DNA of 64,000 nucleotides from UBA2991 sp965221735 (GCA_965221735.1 OZ244910.1:1054001-1118000), one strand, 5' to 3'. Positions 49,298 through 59,097 are shown, numbered from the stretch's first letter. Translations and numbers: made by a program. The notes: generated from the sequence alone by a model not told the origin.

Positions 49298-50695
49298 GTG
49301 ACTGAGATCGAGACCGCCCCTTCCCACACTTCCGCCCTCGATCTCGCGGGCGAACTCCTCGGCCTGCGTTCCCGCCGCGATGGAGCCGGGCTCGCTACCG
49401 TCGCACTTCCCGTGGAGTTGCTCGGCAGCGCCGCGGCGTGGAGCGTTCAGCAGCTCCGGGCCGCCGCCACGGTGTCCTGGGAGCAGCCCTCCGAAGACCT
49501 GCACCTGTTCAGCTTCGGGCGCGCCCTCGACCTCGGCTCGGCCGCGGGTGCCCCGCTTGCGGCCGCCGCCCCCGCCCTCCGCGAGGCTGCCGACGAGCAT
49601 CGCGCGGGCAAGATCGACCCCCTCGCCCGACCCCGCTTCTTCGGTGGCGCGCGCTTCGATGCGAGCGCCCCGCACCTCGAGCACGCCTGGGAGGCCTTCG
49701 GCGCCTGGCGATTCGTCCTCCCGGAGGTCATCGTCGCCCTCCACGGAGGGCAGGTCAGCGCCTCCCTCACGCTGGCCGTCCGCCCGCAGCAGACACGGGA
49801 AGACGTCGCGGCTGCGGTGGCGGGCGCCATCGCCCGCGTCGCCCTGCCCTCCCGCCCTCCCGCCGGACCACCCCGGTACCAGCGCACCGGCCCCGACGCT
49901 CCCCACTGGCGTTCCGCCGTCTTGCAGGCCCTCCGCGAGATCGCCGATGGCCGCTACCGCAAGGTCGTTCTCGCCCTGCAGGCGCGCTGCCACTCCCCCA
50001 CCCCCCACGACGTCTCCGCCACGCTCACCGCCCTCGCCGACCGCTACGAGAGCTGCTACGTGTTCGGCTACCGGCTCGGCGACTCCATCTGGGTCGGGGC
50101 CAGCCCCGAGCTGCTCGTGTCGCTGGAGCAGGGCCGCGTGCGCGCCCTCAGCCTGGCGGGAACCTCCGCCCGCGGCCGGGACGGGGAGGAAGACGAGGAG
50201 CTGGCCCGCGTCCTCATCGCCAGCGAGAAGGAGCGCAGCGAACACGAGCTCGTCGTTCGCGCGGCCCGCGAGACGCTCGCCTCCCTCTGCGCCGAACTCT
50301 CCGTGCCCGACACGCCCCGCATCCTCCGCATGGCCGGTATCCAGCACCTGCAGACGCTCATCGAGGGGCGCGCCGCCCCCGGCGTCGACGTGCTCGATGC
50401 CCTGCTCGCGATGCACCCCACGCCTGCCGTCGGCGGCTCGCCCCGCGAGCCCGCCCTCGACGCCATCGCCCGGCTCGAGGGCATGGACCGCGGCTGGTAC
50501 GCCGGACCTATCGGCTGGATGGACATGAACGGCGAGGGTGCATTCGCGGTCGCCCTGCGCGCTGCCCTCCTGCACGGCCGCGAAGCGCTGCTCTACGCCG
50601 GCGCCGGTGTCGTCGCCGGCTCCGACCCCGATCGTGAGCTCGCCGAGGCCGAGCTGAAGCTCCGTCCCCTGCTCGAGGCCCTGCGCGGGGAATAG
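49298..50695 (+). CDS. menF: isochorismate synthase, 465 aa
   Basis: Converts chorismate to isochorismate, first step of the o-succinylbenzoate menaquinone route. The chorismate-binding half (about 195-460) has VVLALQARC, ASPELLVSLEQGRVRALSLAGTSARG, the metal-binding SEKERSEHELVV and HPTPAVGGSP, ending RELAEAELKLRPLL. Salicylate synthases and anthranilate synthases are relatives, but the following menD-H-B-C-E settles the role. GTG at 49298 has GGAGGGGG seven bases upstream. Confidence 0.94.
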   Translation: MTEIETAPSHTSALDLAGELLGLRSRRDGAGLATVALPVELLGSAAAWSVQQLRAAATVSWEQPSEDLHLFSFGRALDLGSAAGAPLAAAAPALREAADEHRAGKIDPLARPRFFGGARFDASAPHLEHAWEAFGAWRFVLPEVIVALHGGQVSASLTLAVRPQQTREDVAAAVAGAIARVALPSRPPAGPPRYQRTGPDAPHWRSAVLQALREIADGRYRKVVLALQARCHSPTPHDVSATLTALADRYESCYVFGYRLGDSIWVGASPELLVSLEQGRVRALSLAGTSARGRDGEEDEELARVLIASEKERSEHELVVRAARETLASLCAELSVPDTPRILRMAGIQHLQTLIEGRAAPGVDVLDALLAMHPTPAVGGSPREPALDAIARLEGMDRGWYAGPIGWMDMNGEGAFAVALRAALLHGREALLYAGAGVVAGSDPDRELAEAELKLRPLLEALRGE

Positions 50696-50697
50696 CG

Positions 50698-52419
50698 GTG
50701 GTTGCCGCCGCCAACACCGCCGCCGCCCGCGCCCTCGTCGAAGGCCTTGCCGCTGCCGGCGTCCGTGATGCCTGCGTCACCCCCGGCTCCCGCTCCACTC
50801 CCCTGACCGTCGCCCTCGCCGAGCAGGACGCGATCCGCCCCTGGCTCCACCTCGATGAGCGCTCGTCCGCCTTTTTCGCGCTCGGGCTCGCCCGCGCGAG
50901 CGGCAGGCCGGTGGCGCTCGTCTGCACTTCGGGCACGGCCACCGCCAACTTCCACCCCGCCGTCGTCGAAGGGGACCTCTCGCGGGTTCCCCTCATCGTC
51001 TGCACTGCCGACCGGCCGCCCCACCTCCGCAACGTCGGCGCCCCCCAGACCATCGACCAGGTCGGCCTGTACAGCGTGAGCGTGCGTCACGAGCGCGACC
51101 TCCCCGCGCCGGGCTCGCCGGACGCGTCCCCCCAGGTGTTCGCTCAGGCCGCCACTCACGCTGTCGAGGCGTCGCTCGGCCCCCTGCCCGGTCCCGTCCA
51201 CCTCAACGTCCCGTTCGACGAGCCCCTGATCGAGTCCCCCGCTACCCACCCCTCCCCCGTCTCGACCCCGCCGCCCGGTCCCCTTCCGCCGGTTCCCCCC
51301 ATCACCCCCCGTCCCGAAGCGCTCGAGGCGGCGGTCGAGGCCCTGGACCGCTGCGAACGGCCCCTGCTCGTCGCGGGTCCTGAGAGTGGCGGCCTCCCCG
51401 CCGAGCCGCTCGCCGCGCTTGCCCATGCCCTCGGCGCACCCCTCCTCGCCGATCCCCTCAGCGGCCTCCGCACCGGCGGGCATGACCGCACCCACGTCCT
51501 CGACGCGTACGACGCCTTCCTCCGCGATGCTCGAGCCAGCACGCTCGCGCCGGACTGCGTCCTGCGCTTCGGCGCGGCCCCGACCTCGAAGGCGCTCAAC
51601 CAGTTCCTCGCCCGCGCCAGCGACGCGACCCACATCCTCTGCGACCTCCCCGGCTCCTTCCGCGACCCGAATGCCGTGACAACCCAGCGCCTGACCGCAG
51701 ACGCCCGCTCCGCCGCGAACGCCCTGCGCGAGGAGCTCTCGCGCGAAGCTAACGGCAATTGGCTCTCGCCATGGCGCGAGCGCGATGCCCGCGCCCGCCA
51801 GTCGCTCGACGCCTATGCGTTGGCTGCGGCGGACCCGTTCGAGGGCCGCGCGGTCGTCGAGCTGCAGCGCGCGCTCCCCGCCAGCGCGACGATCTTCGCC
51901 GGGAACAGCATGCCCGTCCGCGACGTCGACTCGTTCCTCGCAGGCGACGACAAGGCGCTTGCCGTCGCCTCCAACCGCGGCGCGAACGGCATCGACGGCG
52001 TTGTCTCGTCCGCATTGGGGCACGCCGCCGCCGGAGAGGGGCCCGTCGCCCTCCTCATCGGCGACATCTCCCTGTACCACGACCTTAACGGTCTCTGGGC
52101 GGGCATGCGCCACGGGCTCGACCTGACCATCGTCATGCTCAACAACGGCGGCAGCGCTATCTTCCACTACCTCCCCCAGGCCGCCCACGAGCACGTCTTC
52201 GAGGAGTGGTTCGCGACCCCCAGCGACATCGACTTCGCCGCCGCGGCCCGCGCCTACGGCGCGAGCCACCGGGTCATCGGCGACTGGTCCGATCTCGGCG
52301 ACGCGGTCGCCGGGTCGGGTCAAGGCGTCCGCATCGTCGAGGTCCGGACCGACCGCGTCCGCAACCTCGAGATGCACCAGGAGGCGTGGGCGCTGGCCAA
52401 CAAGGCGGCCTGGTCATGA
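50698..52419 (+). CDS. menD: SEPHCHC synthase (MenD), 573 aa
   Basis: Thiamine-diphosphate enzyme adding a 2-oxoglutarate-derived unit to isochorismate. It opens with the family's RALVEGLAAAGVRDACVTPGSRSTPLTVALAE (Glu of the TPP activating site in ERSSAFFALGLARASG). The C-terminal TPP-binding region has GDISLYHDLNGLW (GDxxxxxDLN) and IVMLNNGGSAIFHYLPQ. Length is typical. GTG start two bases after menF; it overlaps menH by four bases (ATGA). Confidence 0.96.
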   Translation: MVAAANTAAARALVEGLAAAGVRDACVTPGSRSTPLTVALAEQDAIRPWLHLDERSSAFFALGLARASGRPVALVCTSGTATANFHPAVVEGDLSRVPLIVCTADRPPHLRNVGAPQTIDQVGLYSVSVRHERDLPAPGSPDASPQVFAQAATHAVEASLGPLPGPVHLNVPFDEPLIESPATHPSPVSTPPPGPLPPVPPITPRPEALEAAVEALDRCERPLLVAGPESGGLPAEPLAALAHALGAPLLADPLSGLRTGGHDRTHVLDAYDAFLRDARASTLAPDCVLRFGAAPTSKALNQFLARASDATHILCDLPGSFRDPNAVTTQRLTADARSAANALREELSREANGNWLSPWRERDARARQSLDAYALAAADPFEGRAVVELQRALPASATIFAGNSMPVRDVDSFLAGDDKALAVASNRGANGIDGVVSSALGHAAAGEGPVALLIGDISLYHDLNGLWAGMRHGLDLTIVMLNNGGSAIFHYLPQAAHEHVFEEWFATPSDIDFAAAARAYGASHRVIGDWSDLGDAVAGSGQGVRIVEVRTDRVRNLEMHQEAWALANKAAWS

Positions 52420-53273
52420 CCCTCGTCCCCGTCGACGGCGGCTACTCCCTGAACGTGGAGCGCTGGGGCAGCGGCCCGCCCCTCGTGCTGCTTCATGGGT
52501 TCACGGGCTCCGCCATGAGCTGGGGACCGCTCGCCGAGATGCTGGCCGCGCGCTTCACCCTGCTCGCCGTCGACATCGTCGGGCACGGCGGCTCCGGCAA
52601 GCCCGACGACCTCGCTCCCTACGCCATCGACCGCGCCGCCCGGGACGCGGTTGCCGCGATGCTCGCGTTCGGTTTCCGCCGGAGCTCCTGGCTGGGCTAC
52701 TCGATGGGCGGCCGCCTCGCCCTCTACGTGGCAGCTGCCATCCCGAAGGCCGTCGACCGGCTCGTGCTCATCGGCGCCTCCCCCGGCCTCGCCGACCCCG
52801 AGGAACGCGCCGCCCGACGCGCCGCCGATGAAGCCCTCGCCGACCGTATCGAGCAGGACGGCGTGCCCGCCTTTGTCGACCACTGGGAATCCCTGCCCCT
52901 CTTCGAGAGCCAGCAGCGACTCCCTGTGGGGATGCGCCTCGCCATCCGTCGCGGCCGTCTCGCGAATGATGCGCACGGCCTCGCGAACAGCCTTCGCGGC
53001 ATGGGAACGGGCGCACAGCCCTCGCTCCACGACCGTCTCGGCGATTTCGAAGCGCCTTCCCTGCTGCTGGCGGGGGCGCGGGACGCAAAGTTCGCCGACA
53101 TTGCCGGTGAGATGGCGGACGCCATGCCCGCCGCCCGCGCTGCCCGCGTCCCGAACGCCGGGCATGCCGCACACATCGAGAAAGCGGCATACTGCGCTCG
53201 CACGATTACAGCCTTCCTCGAGGAAGGCGCGAGGGAGCAGCGACATGGCGGTAGCCTGGGAGCCGGCAGGTGA
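52416..53273 (+). CDS. menH: MenH-type alpha/beta hydrolase (SHCHC synthase), 285 aa
   Basis: Removes pyruvate from SEPHCHC. An alpha/beta hydrolase with oxyanion segment LLHGFTGSAMSW, nucleophile elbow GYSMGGRLAL (Ser near residue 91), acid Asp region GARDAKFAD and catalytic His in VPNAGHAAHIEK near 251. The assignment as MenH rests on its operon position. Its 3' end overlaps menB by 29 bases. Confidence 0.92.
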   Translation: MTLVPVDGGYSLNVERWGSGPPLVLLHGFTGSAMSWGPLAEMLAARFTLLAVDIVGHGGSGKPDDLAPYAIDRAARDAVAAMLAFGFRRSSWLGYSMGGRLALYVAAAIPKAVDRLVLIGASPGLADPEERAARRAADEALADRIEQDGVPAFVDHWESLPLFESQQRLPVGMRLAIRRGRLANDAHGLANSLRGMGTGAQPSLHDRLGDFEAPSLLLAGARDAKFADIAGEMADAMPAARAARVPNAGHAAHIEKAAYCARTITAFLEEGAREQRHGGSLGAGR

Positions 53274-54072
53274 GTACGAGGACGTCCTCTACGGGAAGGC
53301 CGAGGGGGTGGCTCGCATCAGCATCAACCGGCCCGAGGTCCACAACGCCTTCCGTCCCGAGACCGTCTTCGAGCTGATCGACGCCTTCCAGAAGGCCCGC
53401 GAGGATCCCGAGGTCGGCGTCGTGCTCTTCACGGGCGAGGGTGGACGCGCCTTCTGCTCCGGCGGCGACCAGCGCGTCCGCGGTCACGGCGGCTACGTGG
53501 GCGAGGACGACGTCGCCCGCATCAACGTCACCGATCTGCACAAGCTCATCCGCTCCATCCCCATTCCCGTTATCGCCCTCGTGGCCGGCTGGTCGATCGG
53601 CGGAGGGCACGTCCTCCACGTCATCTGCGACCTCACGATCGCCGCCGACAATGCCCGCTTCGGCCAGACCGGGCCGCGTGTCGGCTCCTTCGACGGCGGC
53701 TTCGGCGCGGGGCAGCTCGCCCGCCTCGTCGGCCAGAAGAAGGCCCGCGAGATCTGGTACCTCTGCCGCCAGTACGACGCGAAGGAGGCCCTCGAGATGG
53801 GCCTCGTGAACGCCGTCGTCCCCCTCGACCGGCTCGAGGACGAGGGTGTCCAGTGGGCCCGCGAGGCGCTTCGCCACAGCCCCCTCGCCCTCCGCCTCAT
53901 GAAGTCGTCCTTCAACGCCGAGCTCGACGGCATGACCGGCATCACCGAGCTCGCCCACAACGCGACGCTGCTCTTCTACATGAGCGACGAGGGCAAGGAA
54001 GGCCGCAACGCCTTCATCGAGAAGCGCGAGCCCGCCTACTCGGACATGGCCAAGTTTCCGCGCCGGCCATGA
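53245..54072 (+). CDS. menB: 1,4-dihydroxy-2-naphthoyl-CoA synthase, 275 aa
   Basis: Crotonase-fold ring-closing enzyme. Signature blocks: RAFCSGGDQRVRGHGGYVG near residue 70, GWSIGGGHVLHVICDLTIAADNARFGQTGPRVGSFDGGFGAG split over residues 112-155, and a C-terminal EGKEGRNAFIEKR. These match MenB closely. ATG at 53245 is preceded by GAGGGAG. It overlaps menC by four bases. Confidence 0.96.
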   Translation: MAVAWEPAGEYEDVLYGKAEGVARISINRPEVHNAFRPETVFELIDAFQKAREDPEVGVVLFTGEGGRAFCSGGDQRVRGHGGYVGEDDVARINVTDLHKLIRSIPIPVIALVAGWSIGGGHVLHVICDLTIAADNARFGQTGPRVGSFDGGFGAGQLARLVGQKKAREIWYLCRQYDAKEALEMGLVNAVVPLDRLEDEGVQWAREALRHSPLALRLMKSSFNAELDGMTGITELAHNATLLFYMSDEGKEGRNAFIEKREPAYSDMAKFPRRP

Positions 54073-55199
54073 CCCCCGCCGGGCCCATCGCCGATGTGCG
54101 CTGGCGCCCCTGGCGCATCCCCCTGCGGGACGCCCTCGCGACCGGCGCGGGTGACCTGACCGAACGCGAGGGTCTGGTCGTGCGCATCGAGACCACCGAC
54201 GGCGCGGTGGCCCTCGGCGAGAGCGCACCGCTGCCTGCCGAGGGTCTGAGCGTGCGTGCCCTCGCCGCGCGGGTAGCTGAAGTGGGCAGGACGCTTGTGG
54301 GCGGGTCGCCGGCCGATGCGTGGCCTCTGCCCGGTGAGCGGCTCGCCGGTGCGGATGTCGGTGTCGAGACGGCCCTCGCCGATCTGCTTGCCGGGTTGTG
54401 TGGGGCGCCCCTCGCCCACTGGCTGGCCGATCAGGCGGGACTGGCGCTCCCCTCGCCCGCTCCCATCCCCGTGAACGCGCTTCTCGGAGCCGGCTCCCCC
54501 GATGCCCTCGCCCGGGAAGCCGCCGCCGCCCTCGATTGCGGCTTCCACACCGTCAAGGTGAAGGTCGGAGGAGACGCTGCTGCCGACGGCGAGCGGCTCC
54601 GCGCCGTCCGCCGCGCCATCGGTCCCGAAGCCGAGCTGCGCATCGATGCGAACGGCGCCTGGAACGAGCAAGAGGCTGGCGAAGCACTCGCCGCTCACGC
54701 CGACCACGGGACTGCACTCTGCGAGCAGCCGGTCGCCCCGGGCCCCGACGCCCTTGCCAGCCTCGCTCGGGTGCGCGCCGCCGGCCCCAGCCCCATCGCC
54801 GCCGACGAGTCCTGCCGCTCCCTGGCCGACCTCTGCGGCCTCCTCGACGCACACGCGGTCGACGCCGTCGTCATCAAGCCGCTGCGCACCGGTCTGGCCG
54901 AGGCGCTCGCCATGCTCGGCGAAGCCACTGTCCGTAACGTGCCCTGCATCCTGACCACGACGTTCGACACGGGTATCGGCACTGCCCTCGCCGCCCACCT
55001 CGCCGCGCTCCTCCCCGAACCCCGCCCCGCCTGCGGCCTCGCGACGTTGCCCATGCTCGCCGGCGACATCGTGCGCGGCTGCCCCGCCCCCGAACGGGGT
55101 GCGCTGTTGCTCCCCGACGCCCCCGGCCTCGGCGTCGAGCTCGACGACGATGAGCTCGACCGCTTCGCCACCGGCCCCTGGGAGAGGGTGTCCGCATGA
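54069..55199 (+). CDS. menC: o-succinylbenzoate synthase, 376 aa
   Basis: Enolase-superfamily dehydratase forming o-succinylbenzoate. The second lysine pair is K-V-K in FHTVKVKVGG near residue 165; metal ligands are Asp in RIDANGAW, Glu in CEQPV and Asp in IAADESC; the opposing lysine is in AVVIKPLRTG. Dipeptide epimerases are relatives, but the men operon setting is decisive. ATGA overlap with menE. Confidence 0.94.
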   Translation: MTPAGPIADVRWRPWRIPLRDALATGAGDLTEREGLVVRIETTDGAVALGESAPLPAEGLSVRALAARVAEVGRTLVGGSPADAWPLPGERLAGADVGVETALADLLAGLCGAPLAHWLADQAGLALPSPAPIPVNALLGAGSPDALAREAAAALDCGFHTVKVKVGGDAAADGERLRAVRRAIGPEAELRIDANGAWNEQEAGEALAAHADHGTALCEQPVAPGPDALASLARVRAAGPSPIAADESCRSLADLCGLLDAHAVDAVVIKPLRTGLAEALAMLGEATVRNVPCILTTTFDTGIGTALAAHLAALLPEPRPACGLATLPMLAGDIVRGCPAPERGALLLPDAPGLGVELDDDELDRFATGPWERVSA

Positions 55200-56674
55200 G
55201 CGCGATGCTCCCCGACTGGCTCACGCATCGCGCCCGCGCTCTCCCGCGCGTGACCGCCATCTCCAGCGGTCGGCGGCGGGGGCTTAGCTACGCCTCCCTC
55301 TACGAATACGCCACTCGCCAGGCAAGCGCCCTCGCTGCCGCTGGGGCGGGGCCCGGCGAGCGGGTCGCGATCGTCGCGGGCACCTCCCGCGACTTCGTCG
55401 TGGCGATGCACGCGACCAGCCTCACCGGCGCCATCTTCGTGCCGCTCAACGTCCGGCTCACTGCTGCCGAGATCGCCGAACAGCTCCGCAACGCCGAACC
55501 CGCCGTCGTGCTCTGCGACAAGCCCCACGAGGCGCTCGCGACCGAGGCGGCCGCCCTCGCGGGTTCGCCCCTCCCGCTACGCATGCCCCTCGCGCCCGTG
55601 CCGGAGAAAGCCTCCTTCGTCGACGCCCACGACGAGGACAGCTGCCACAGCATCGTCTTCACCTCGGGCACGGCCGGAAACGCGAAGGGCGTCATGCTCA
55701 CGTACGGCAATTTCTGGGCCAGCGCGAGCGCTTCCGCCCTCAACCTCGGCCTTGACCCTTCCGATCGCTGGCTCGCCTGCCTGCCCCTGAACCACGTGGG
55801 CGGCCTCTCCATCCCTGTCCGAAGCGCTATCTATGGCACGGCCGTCGAGCTCCACACCCACTTCGAACCCGACACGGTCAACAGGGCCGTGCGCTCCGGT
55901 CAGATCACCCTTCTCTCCGTCGTCCCCACGATGCTTCGCCGCATGCTCAACGCCGACGACCGCCACTTCGATGGCTCGCTGCGAGCCGTGCTCGTTGGCG
56001 GCGGACCCGTCCCGCCTACGCTGCTGGAGCGGGCGACCGCCCGCGGCCTGCCCGTCGTCCAGACCTACGGCCTTACGGAGGCCTGCAGCCAGGTCACCAC
56101 GCTCGCCCCCTCGGAGGCGATGTCGCACCTCGGTTCTGCCGGACGCGCCCTCCTCTCCGCCGACGTGCGCGTCGACGCCGCCACCGGCGAGGCCGGCGAG
56201 ATCCTGATCCGTGGTCCCGCCGTCACCCCCGGCTACTACCGCGACCCGGATGCGACCGCCCGCGCCTTCGCCGATGGCTGGCTGCAGACCGGCGACATCG
56301 GCATCCTCGACAGGGACGGCTTTCTCACCGTGCTCGATCGTCGCGACGATGTCATCGTCTCGGGCGGCGAGAACGTCTACCCCGCCGAGGTCGAGGCCGC
56401 CCTTCTTGCCTATCCCGGCATCGAGGCTGCCGCCGTCGTCGGCGTCCCCGACGAGGAGTGGGGCCAGCGCGTCGTCGCCGCGGTCGTCGCGCAGCTGCCG
56501 GTCGAGCTCGGGCGCGTCGAGCCCCTCCTGCGCAGCCGCCTCGCTGGTTACAAGATTCCCGCCGTCATCGAGCGGTTCGACGTGCTCCCCGCCACCGCCT
56601 CAGGCAAGGTCCAGCGCCGCCTCGTCCGCCAGCAGATGGCGGAACGCCTCGCTACACTCCCCACCAATCCCTAG
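55196..56674 (+). CDS. menE: o-succinylbenzoate--CoA ligase, 492 aa
   Basis: AMP-forming CoA ligase. The ATP motif is IVFTSGTAGNAKGVML near residue 158, with YGLTEACSQVTTLAP, the hinge WLQTGDIGILDRDGFLTVLDRRDDVIVSGGENVYPAEVE (in parts near 360-400) and the C-terminal lysine in ASGKVQRR. The relaxed helical start is typical of MenE. Last men gene; menA and the methyltransferase are not in the window. Confidence 0.94.
   Translation: MSAMLPDWLTHRARALPRVTAISSGRRRGLSYASLYEYATRQASALAAAGAGPGERVAIVAGTSRDFVVAMHATSLTGAIFVPLNVRLTAAEIAEQLRNAEPAVVLCDKPHEALATEAAALAGSPLPLRMPLAPVPEKASFVDAHDEDSCHSIVFTSGTAGNAKGVMLTYGNFWASASASALNLGLDPSDRWLACLPLNHVGGLSIPVRSAIYGTAVELHTHFEPDTVNRAVRSGQITLLSVVPTMLRRMLNADDRHFDGSLRAVLVGGGPVPPTLLERATARGLPVVQTYGLTEACSQVTTLAPSEAMSHLGSAGRALLSADVRVDAATGEAGEILIRGPAVTPGYYRDPDATARAFADGWLQTGDIGILDRDGFLTVLDRRDDVIVSGGENVYPAEVEAALLAYPGIEAAAVVGVPDEEWGQRVVAAVVAQLPVELGRVEPLLRSRLAGYKIPAVIERFDVLPATASGKVQRRLVRQQMAERLATLPTNP
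56653..56658 (+). promoter_or_regulatory. -10 box inside the menE end, before the SnoaL-like gene
   Basis: TACACT preceded by GC, about 40 bases before the ATG at 56699, which has its own GGGGG-type ribosome-binding site. Confidence 0.3.
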
Positions 56675-56698
56675 CCGCCAGCCACCAGGGGGTTCTCC

Positions 56699-57202
56699 AT
56701 GAGCGACGACGCGCTCCGCACGCTCCTCGACCGCCAGGCCATCAGCGACACCGTCCTGCGCTACGCCGCCGGAATCGACATGCGCGACTGGGAAGCGTAC
56801 CGCTCGTGCTTCACCGACGAGGTCGACATCGACTTCACCTCCTGGAGCGGCGGCGAGCCTTCCACCATGAGCGGCGACGACTGGACGGCGGGGGTCCGCG
56901 CCGGTCTCAGCGGCTTCCAGGCGACCCAGCACATCAGCACCAACCACGTCATCACGTTCGCCGAAGGGGGCGACGAGGCGACCTGCGTCTCCTACATGCA
57001 GGCCCAGCACTACCTCCCCAACGCCGAGGGTGACAACACGCTCACGCTCGGCGGCTACTACACGAACACCCTCGTCCGCACCGACGACGGCTGGCGCATC
57101 CGCCGCTGCCAGCTCGACGTCACCTGGACCACCGGCAACAAGCACATCTTCGTGCTCGCCCGCGAACGCTGGGCGGCCATGCAAGCGGCCGGCGAAGCCT
57201 AG
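56699..57202 (+). CDS. SnoaL-like (NTF2 fold) protein, 167 aa
   Basis: NTF2/SnoaL-like protein with the opening LLDRQAISDTVLRYAAGIDMRDWEAYRSCFTDEVDIDF, in the SnoaL_4 style used by hydroxysteroid- and bile-acid-type dehydratases (substrate side unknown). An Asp near residue 27 and H81 in ATQHISTNHVITF are possible catalytic residues. It is 25 bases downstream of menE and its stop overlaps the convergent MFS gene by four bases. Confidence 0.8.
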   Translation: MSDDALRTLLDRQAISDTVLRYAAGIDMRDWEAYRSCFTDEVDIDFTSWSGGEPSTMSGDDWTAGVRAGLSGFQATQHISTNHVITFAEGGDEATCVSYMQAQHYLPNAEGDNTLTLGGYYTNTLVRTDDGWRIRRCQLDVTWTTGNKHIFVLARERWAAMQAAGEA

Positions 57203-58506
57203 GGAGGCTGCGCCGGTTCCGACTCGGGTTCCGGTTCAGGCTGCGGCTCGGGAGGCCCCAGGACTTCGTCGCCGGGGATGTGCTCCTTGCGGTGCGCTCG
57301 CAGCCACAGCGCCAGCAGCGGCCCCGCCAGCACGGCCACGATGATGGCCGCGATGCGGTAGGCGACAGGCAGCCCCCAGGTGTCGCCGAGCCAACCCAGC
57401 AGGGGTTCCATCCCTGCGACGGCGAGGCTGAAGATCATGTTGTGGATCGAGAGGATGGTGGCGCGGTTCGCGCTGGGAATGCGCCGGTTCAGGTAGTCCG
57501 AGATGACGACGTGGCTCATCGCGAACATCGTCGTCGTCAGGGGGTAGAACGCGAAGGCCGCCACGTAGTCGATGGCTCCCAGCCCGACTGCCGTGGTCAT
57601 CACCACGAGCGGCATCAGGATGATGATCCGGCTCACCCCTAACAGCGTCAGCACCCGGTAGGTGACGAGCGCGCCCACCATGGAGAGCAGCTGCCCCGGC
57701 GTGAGGAAGAGGCCGAAGGACCAGATGGGCATCTCGTGTTCGGAGAGGAACGGCTGCTGGAGGATGATCATGCTCACCCCCACACCCATCACTCCCGCGG
57801 TCAACAGCATCATGTAGCGCACCGACGGCCTCCCGAAGGCCACGCTGAAGGCATCCTTCACCACGGTGAAGTAGCTCGGCTGCCCCTCGGTTTCCTCGAA
57901 GCGGGGCGGCTCCTTGAAGGAGAAGCTCACCAGCCAGGCCACGCCCATCAGCCCGCCGCTCGCGACGACCGGGATCCAGAGGGTCGTGTAGTGCGCCACA
58001 ATCGCCCCCATGAGCAGGCCGAGGATGGCGCCGACGGCCTGGATGGCCCGCGCCCTCCCCCACAGCCTCGTGTAGTCGCGCTCCCGGCCCACTGCCCGGA
58101 GCGAGTCATAGACAAAGGCCGAGTCGGCGCCCGAGTAGAGCGTGAAGGCCGCCGCCCACACCATGTAGGACACCAGCAGAACGCCGAAGTTCGTCGCGAT
58201 GCCGAAGACAATCACGGCAACCGCATTCGTCAGCGCCCCGTAGCTCAGGGAAACCTTCCGGCCGTAGCGATCAGCGATCGCGCCGGTCGGCACCTCCAGC
58301 ACGATCAGCAGGATCCAGAAAGGGGCGTCGAGCGCGGTGAGCTGGGTGAGCGAGAGTCCGCGCTCTTCGATCAGGTAGACGGCCCAGATCGGCAGCCACA
58401 GCTGAAAGTCGACGAAGAACCGGAACAGGTAGAACTTCCAGACGTTCGCCTGCAGGGCACGCGCCTCACTCGCCGAGATCGTGACGGCAGAGGCGACGTT
58501 GCTCAC
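57199..58506 (-). CDS. MFS transporter, 435 aa
   Basis: Twelve-helix major facilitator. The loop 2-3 signature appears as GAIADRYGRKVSLS near residue 76. A matching second-half segment is YLNRRIPSANRATILS near 330. The C-terminal tail is acidic and Pro-rich (PEPQPEPEPESEP). Likely an efflux or uptake pump of the DHA/PucC-like kind; substrate unknown. GTG start with GGGAG upstream. Confidence 0.88.
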   Translation of the reverse strand: MSNVASAVTISASEARALQANVWKFYLFRFFVDFQLWLPIWAVYLIEERGLSLTQLTALDAPFWILLIVLEVPTGAIADRYGRKVSLSYGALTNAVAVIVFGIATNFGVLLVSYMVWAAAFTLYSGADSAFVYDSLRAVGRERDYTRLWGRARAIQAVGAILGLLMGAIVAHYTTLWIPVVASGGLMGVAWLVSFSFKEPPRFEETEGQPSYFTVVKDAFSVAFGRPSVRYMMLLTAGVMGVGVSMIILQQPFLSEHEMPIWSFGLFLTPGQLLSMVGALVTYRVLTLLGVSRIIILMPLVVMTTAVGLGAIDYVAAFAFYPLTTTMFAMSHVVISDYLNRRIPSANRATILSIHNMIFSLAVAGMEPLLGWLGDTWGLPVAYRIAAIIVAVLAGPLLALWLRAHRKEHIPGDEVLGPPEPQPEPEPESEPAQPP

Positions 58507-58637
58507 GCGGGGTCACTCCCACGTGGCCGGGCTTCGCGGGGCGTGACGACGGGCAGGTGGGTCTGCATGGACGAAGCGCCATCGTACGCGAATGCTTGCC
58601 CGCTGATAGGCGTTGTCCGCCGCGCCTGCGCGCGTGC

Positions 58638-58643
58638 TACCGT
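58638..58643 (+). promoter_or_regulatory. -10 box before the EthD-like gene
   Basis: TACCGT with TGC before it (extended -10), about 30 bases before the ATG at 58673; the gene has GGGAGG. Confidence 0.35.
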
Positions 58644-58672
58644 TCCGCCATTCCTGCCAGGGAGGTTCCCCC

Positions 58673-59047
58673 ATGGCGCGCTTCATCCTCATCGGCCTCG
58701 TCGAACCCACCAGCCCCGAAGACCAGGAAGCCTTCGATGACTTCTACCTTGGGCAGCACATCTACGACACCGCCCTCTGTCCCAACTTCCTCAGCGGCAC
58801 CGTCTACAAGCTGCGCGGTGGGCACGTCGGCATCGACATCCCGTCGGAGTACATCGCCATCTACGAAATCGACGCCGAGAGCTACGAGGAAGCCGAGCGC
58901 GTCCTCAACGAGTGGCAGCGCGATCCCAACGCCTGGGAAGGACGCGCCGAGCACAACGAGGCGTCCGCCGCGATGGATCACACTCCCCTGCGGGTCAAGG
59001 GCTCGGGTTGGTACGAGTTCGAGCGCGCATACCACACGCGAGGCTGA
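58673..59047 (+). CDS. EthD-like / dimeric alpha-beta-barrel protein, 124 aa
   Basis: Probably a ferredoxin-like dimeric barrel, as in EthD or ABM proteins: strand ARFILIGLVEPTS, helix EAFDDFYLGQHIYDTALCP, strand SGTVYKLRGG, strand YIAIYEIDAES, helix EEAERVLNEWQRDPNAWE. Members bind or cleave small aromatic or heme-type ligands. Function unknown. Transcribed alone with a strong ribosome-binding site (GGGAGG). Confidence 0.7.
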   Translation: MARFILIGLVEPTSPEDQEAFDDFYLGQHIYDTALCPNFLSGTVYKLRGGHVGIDIPSEYIAIYEIDAESYEEAERVLNEWQRDPNAWEGRAEHNEASAAMDHTPLRVKGSGWYEFERAYHTRG

Positions 59048-59097
59048 GGTCGGCCCCGTTTTGCCTCGGTAAAGGCCTGTTGGCCCGGTGCGCTGGG

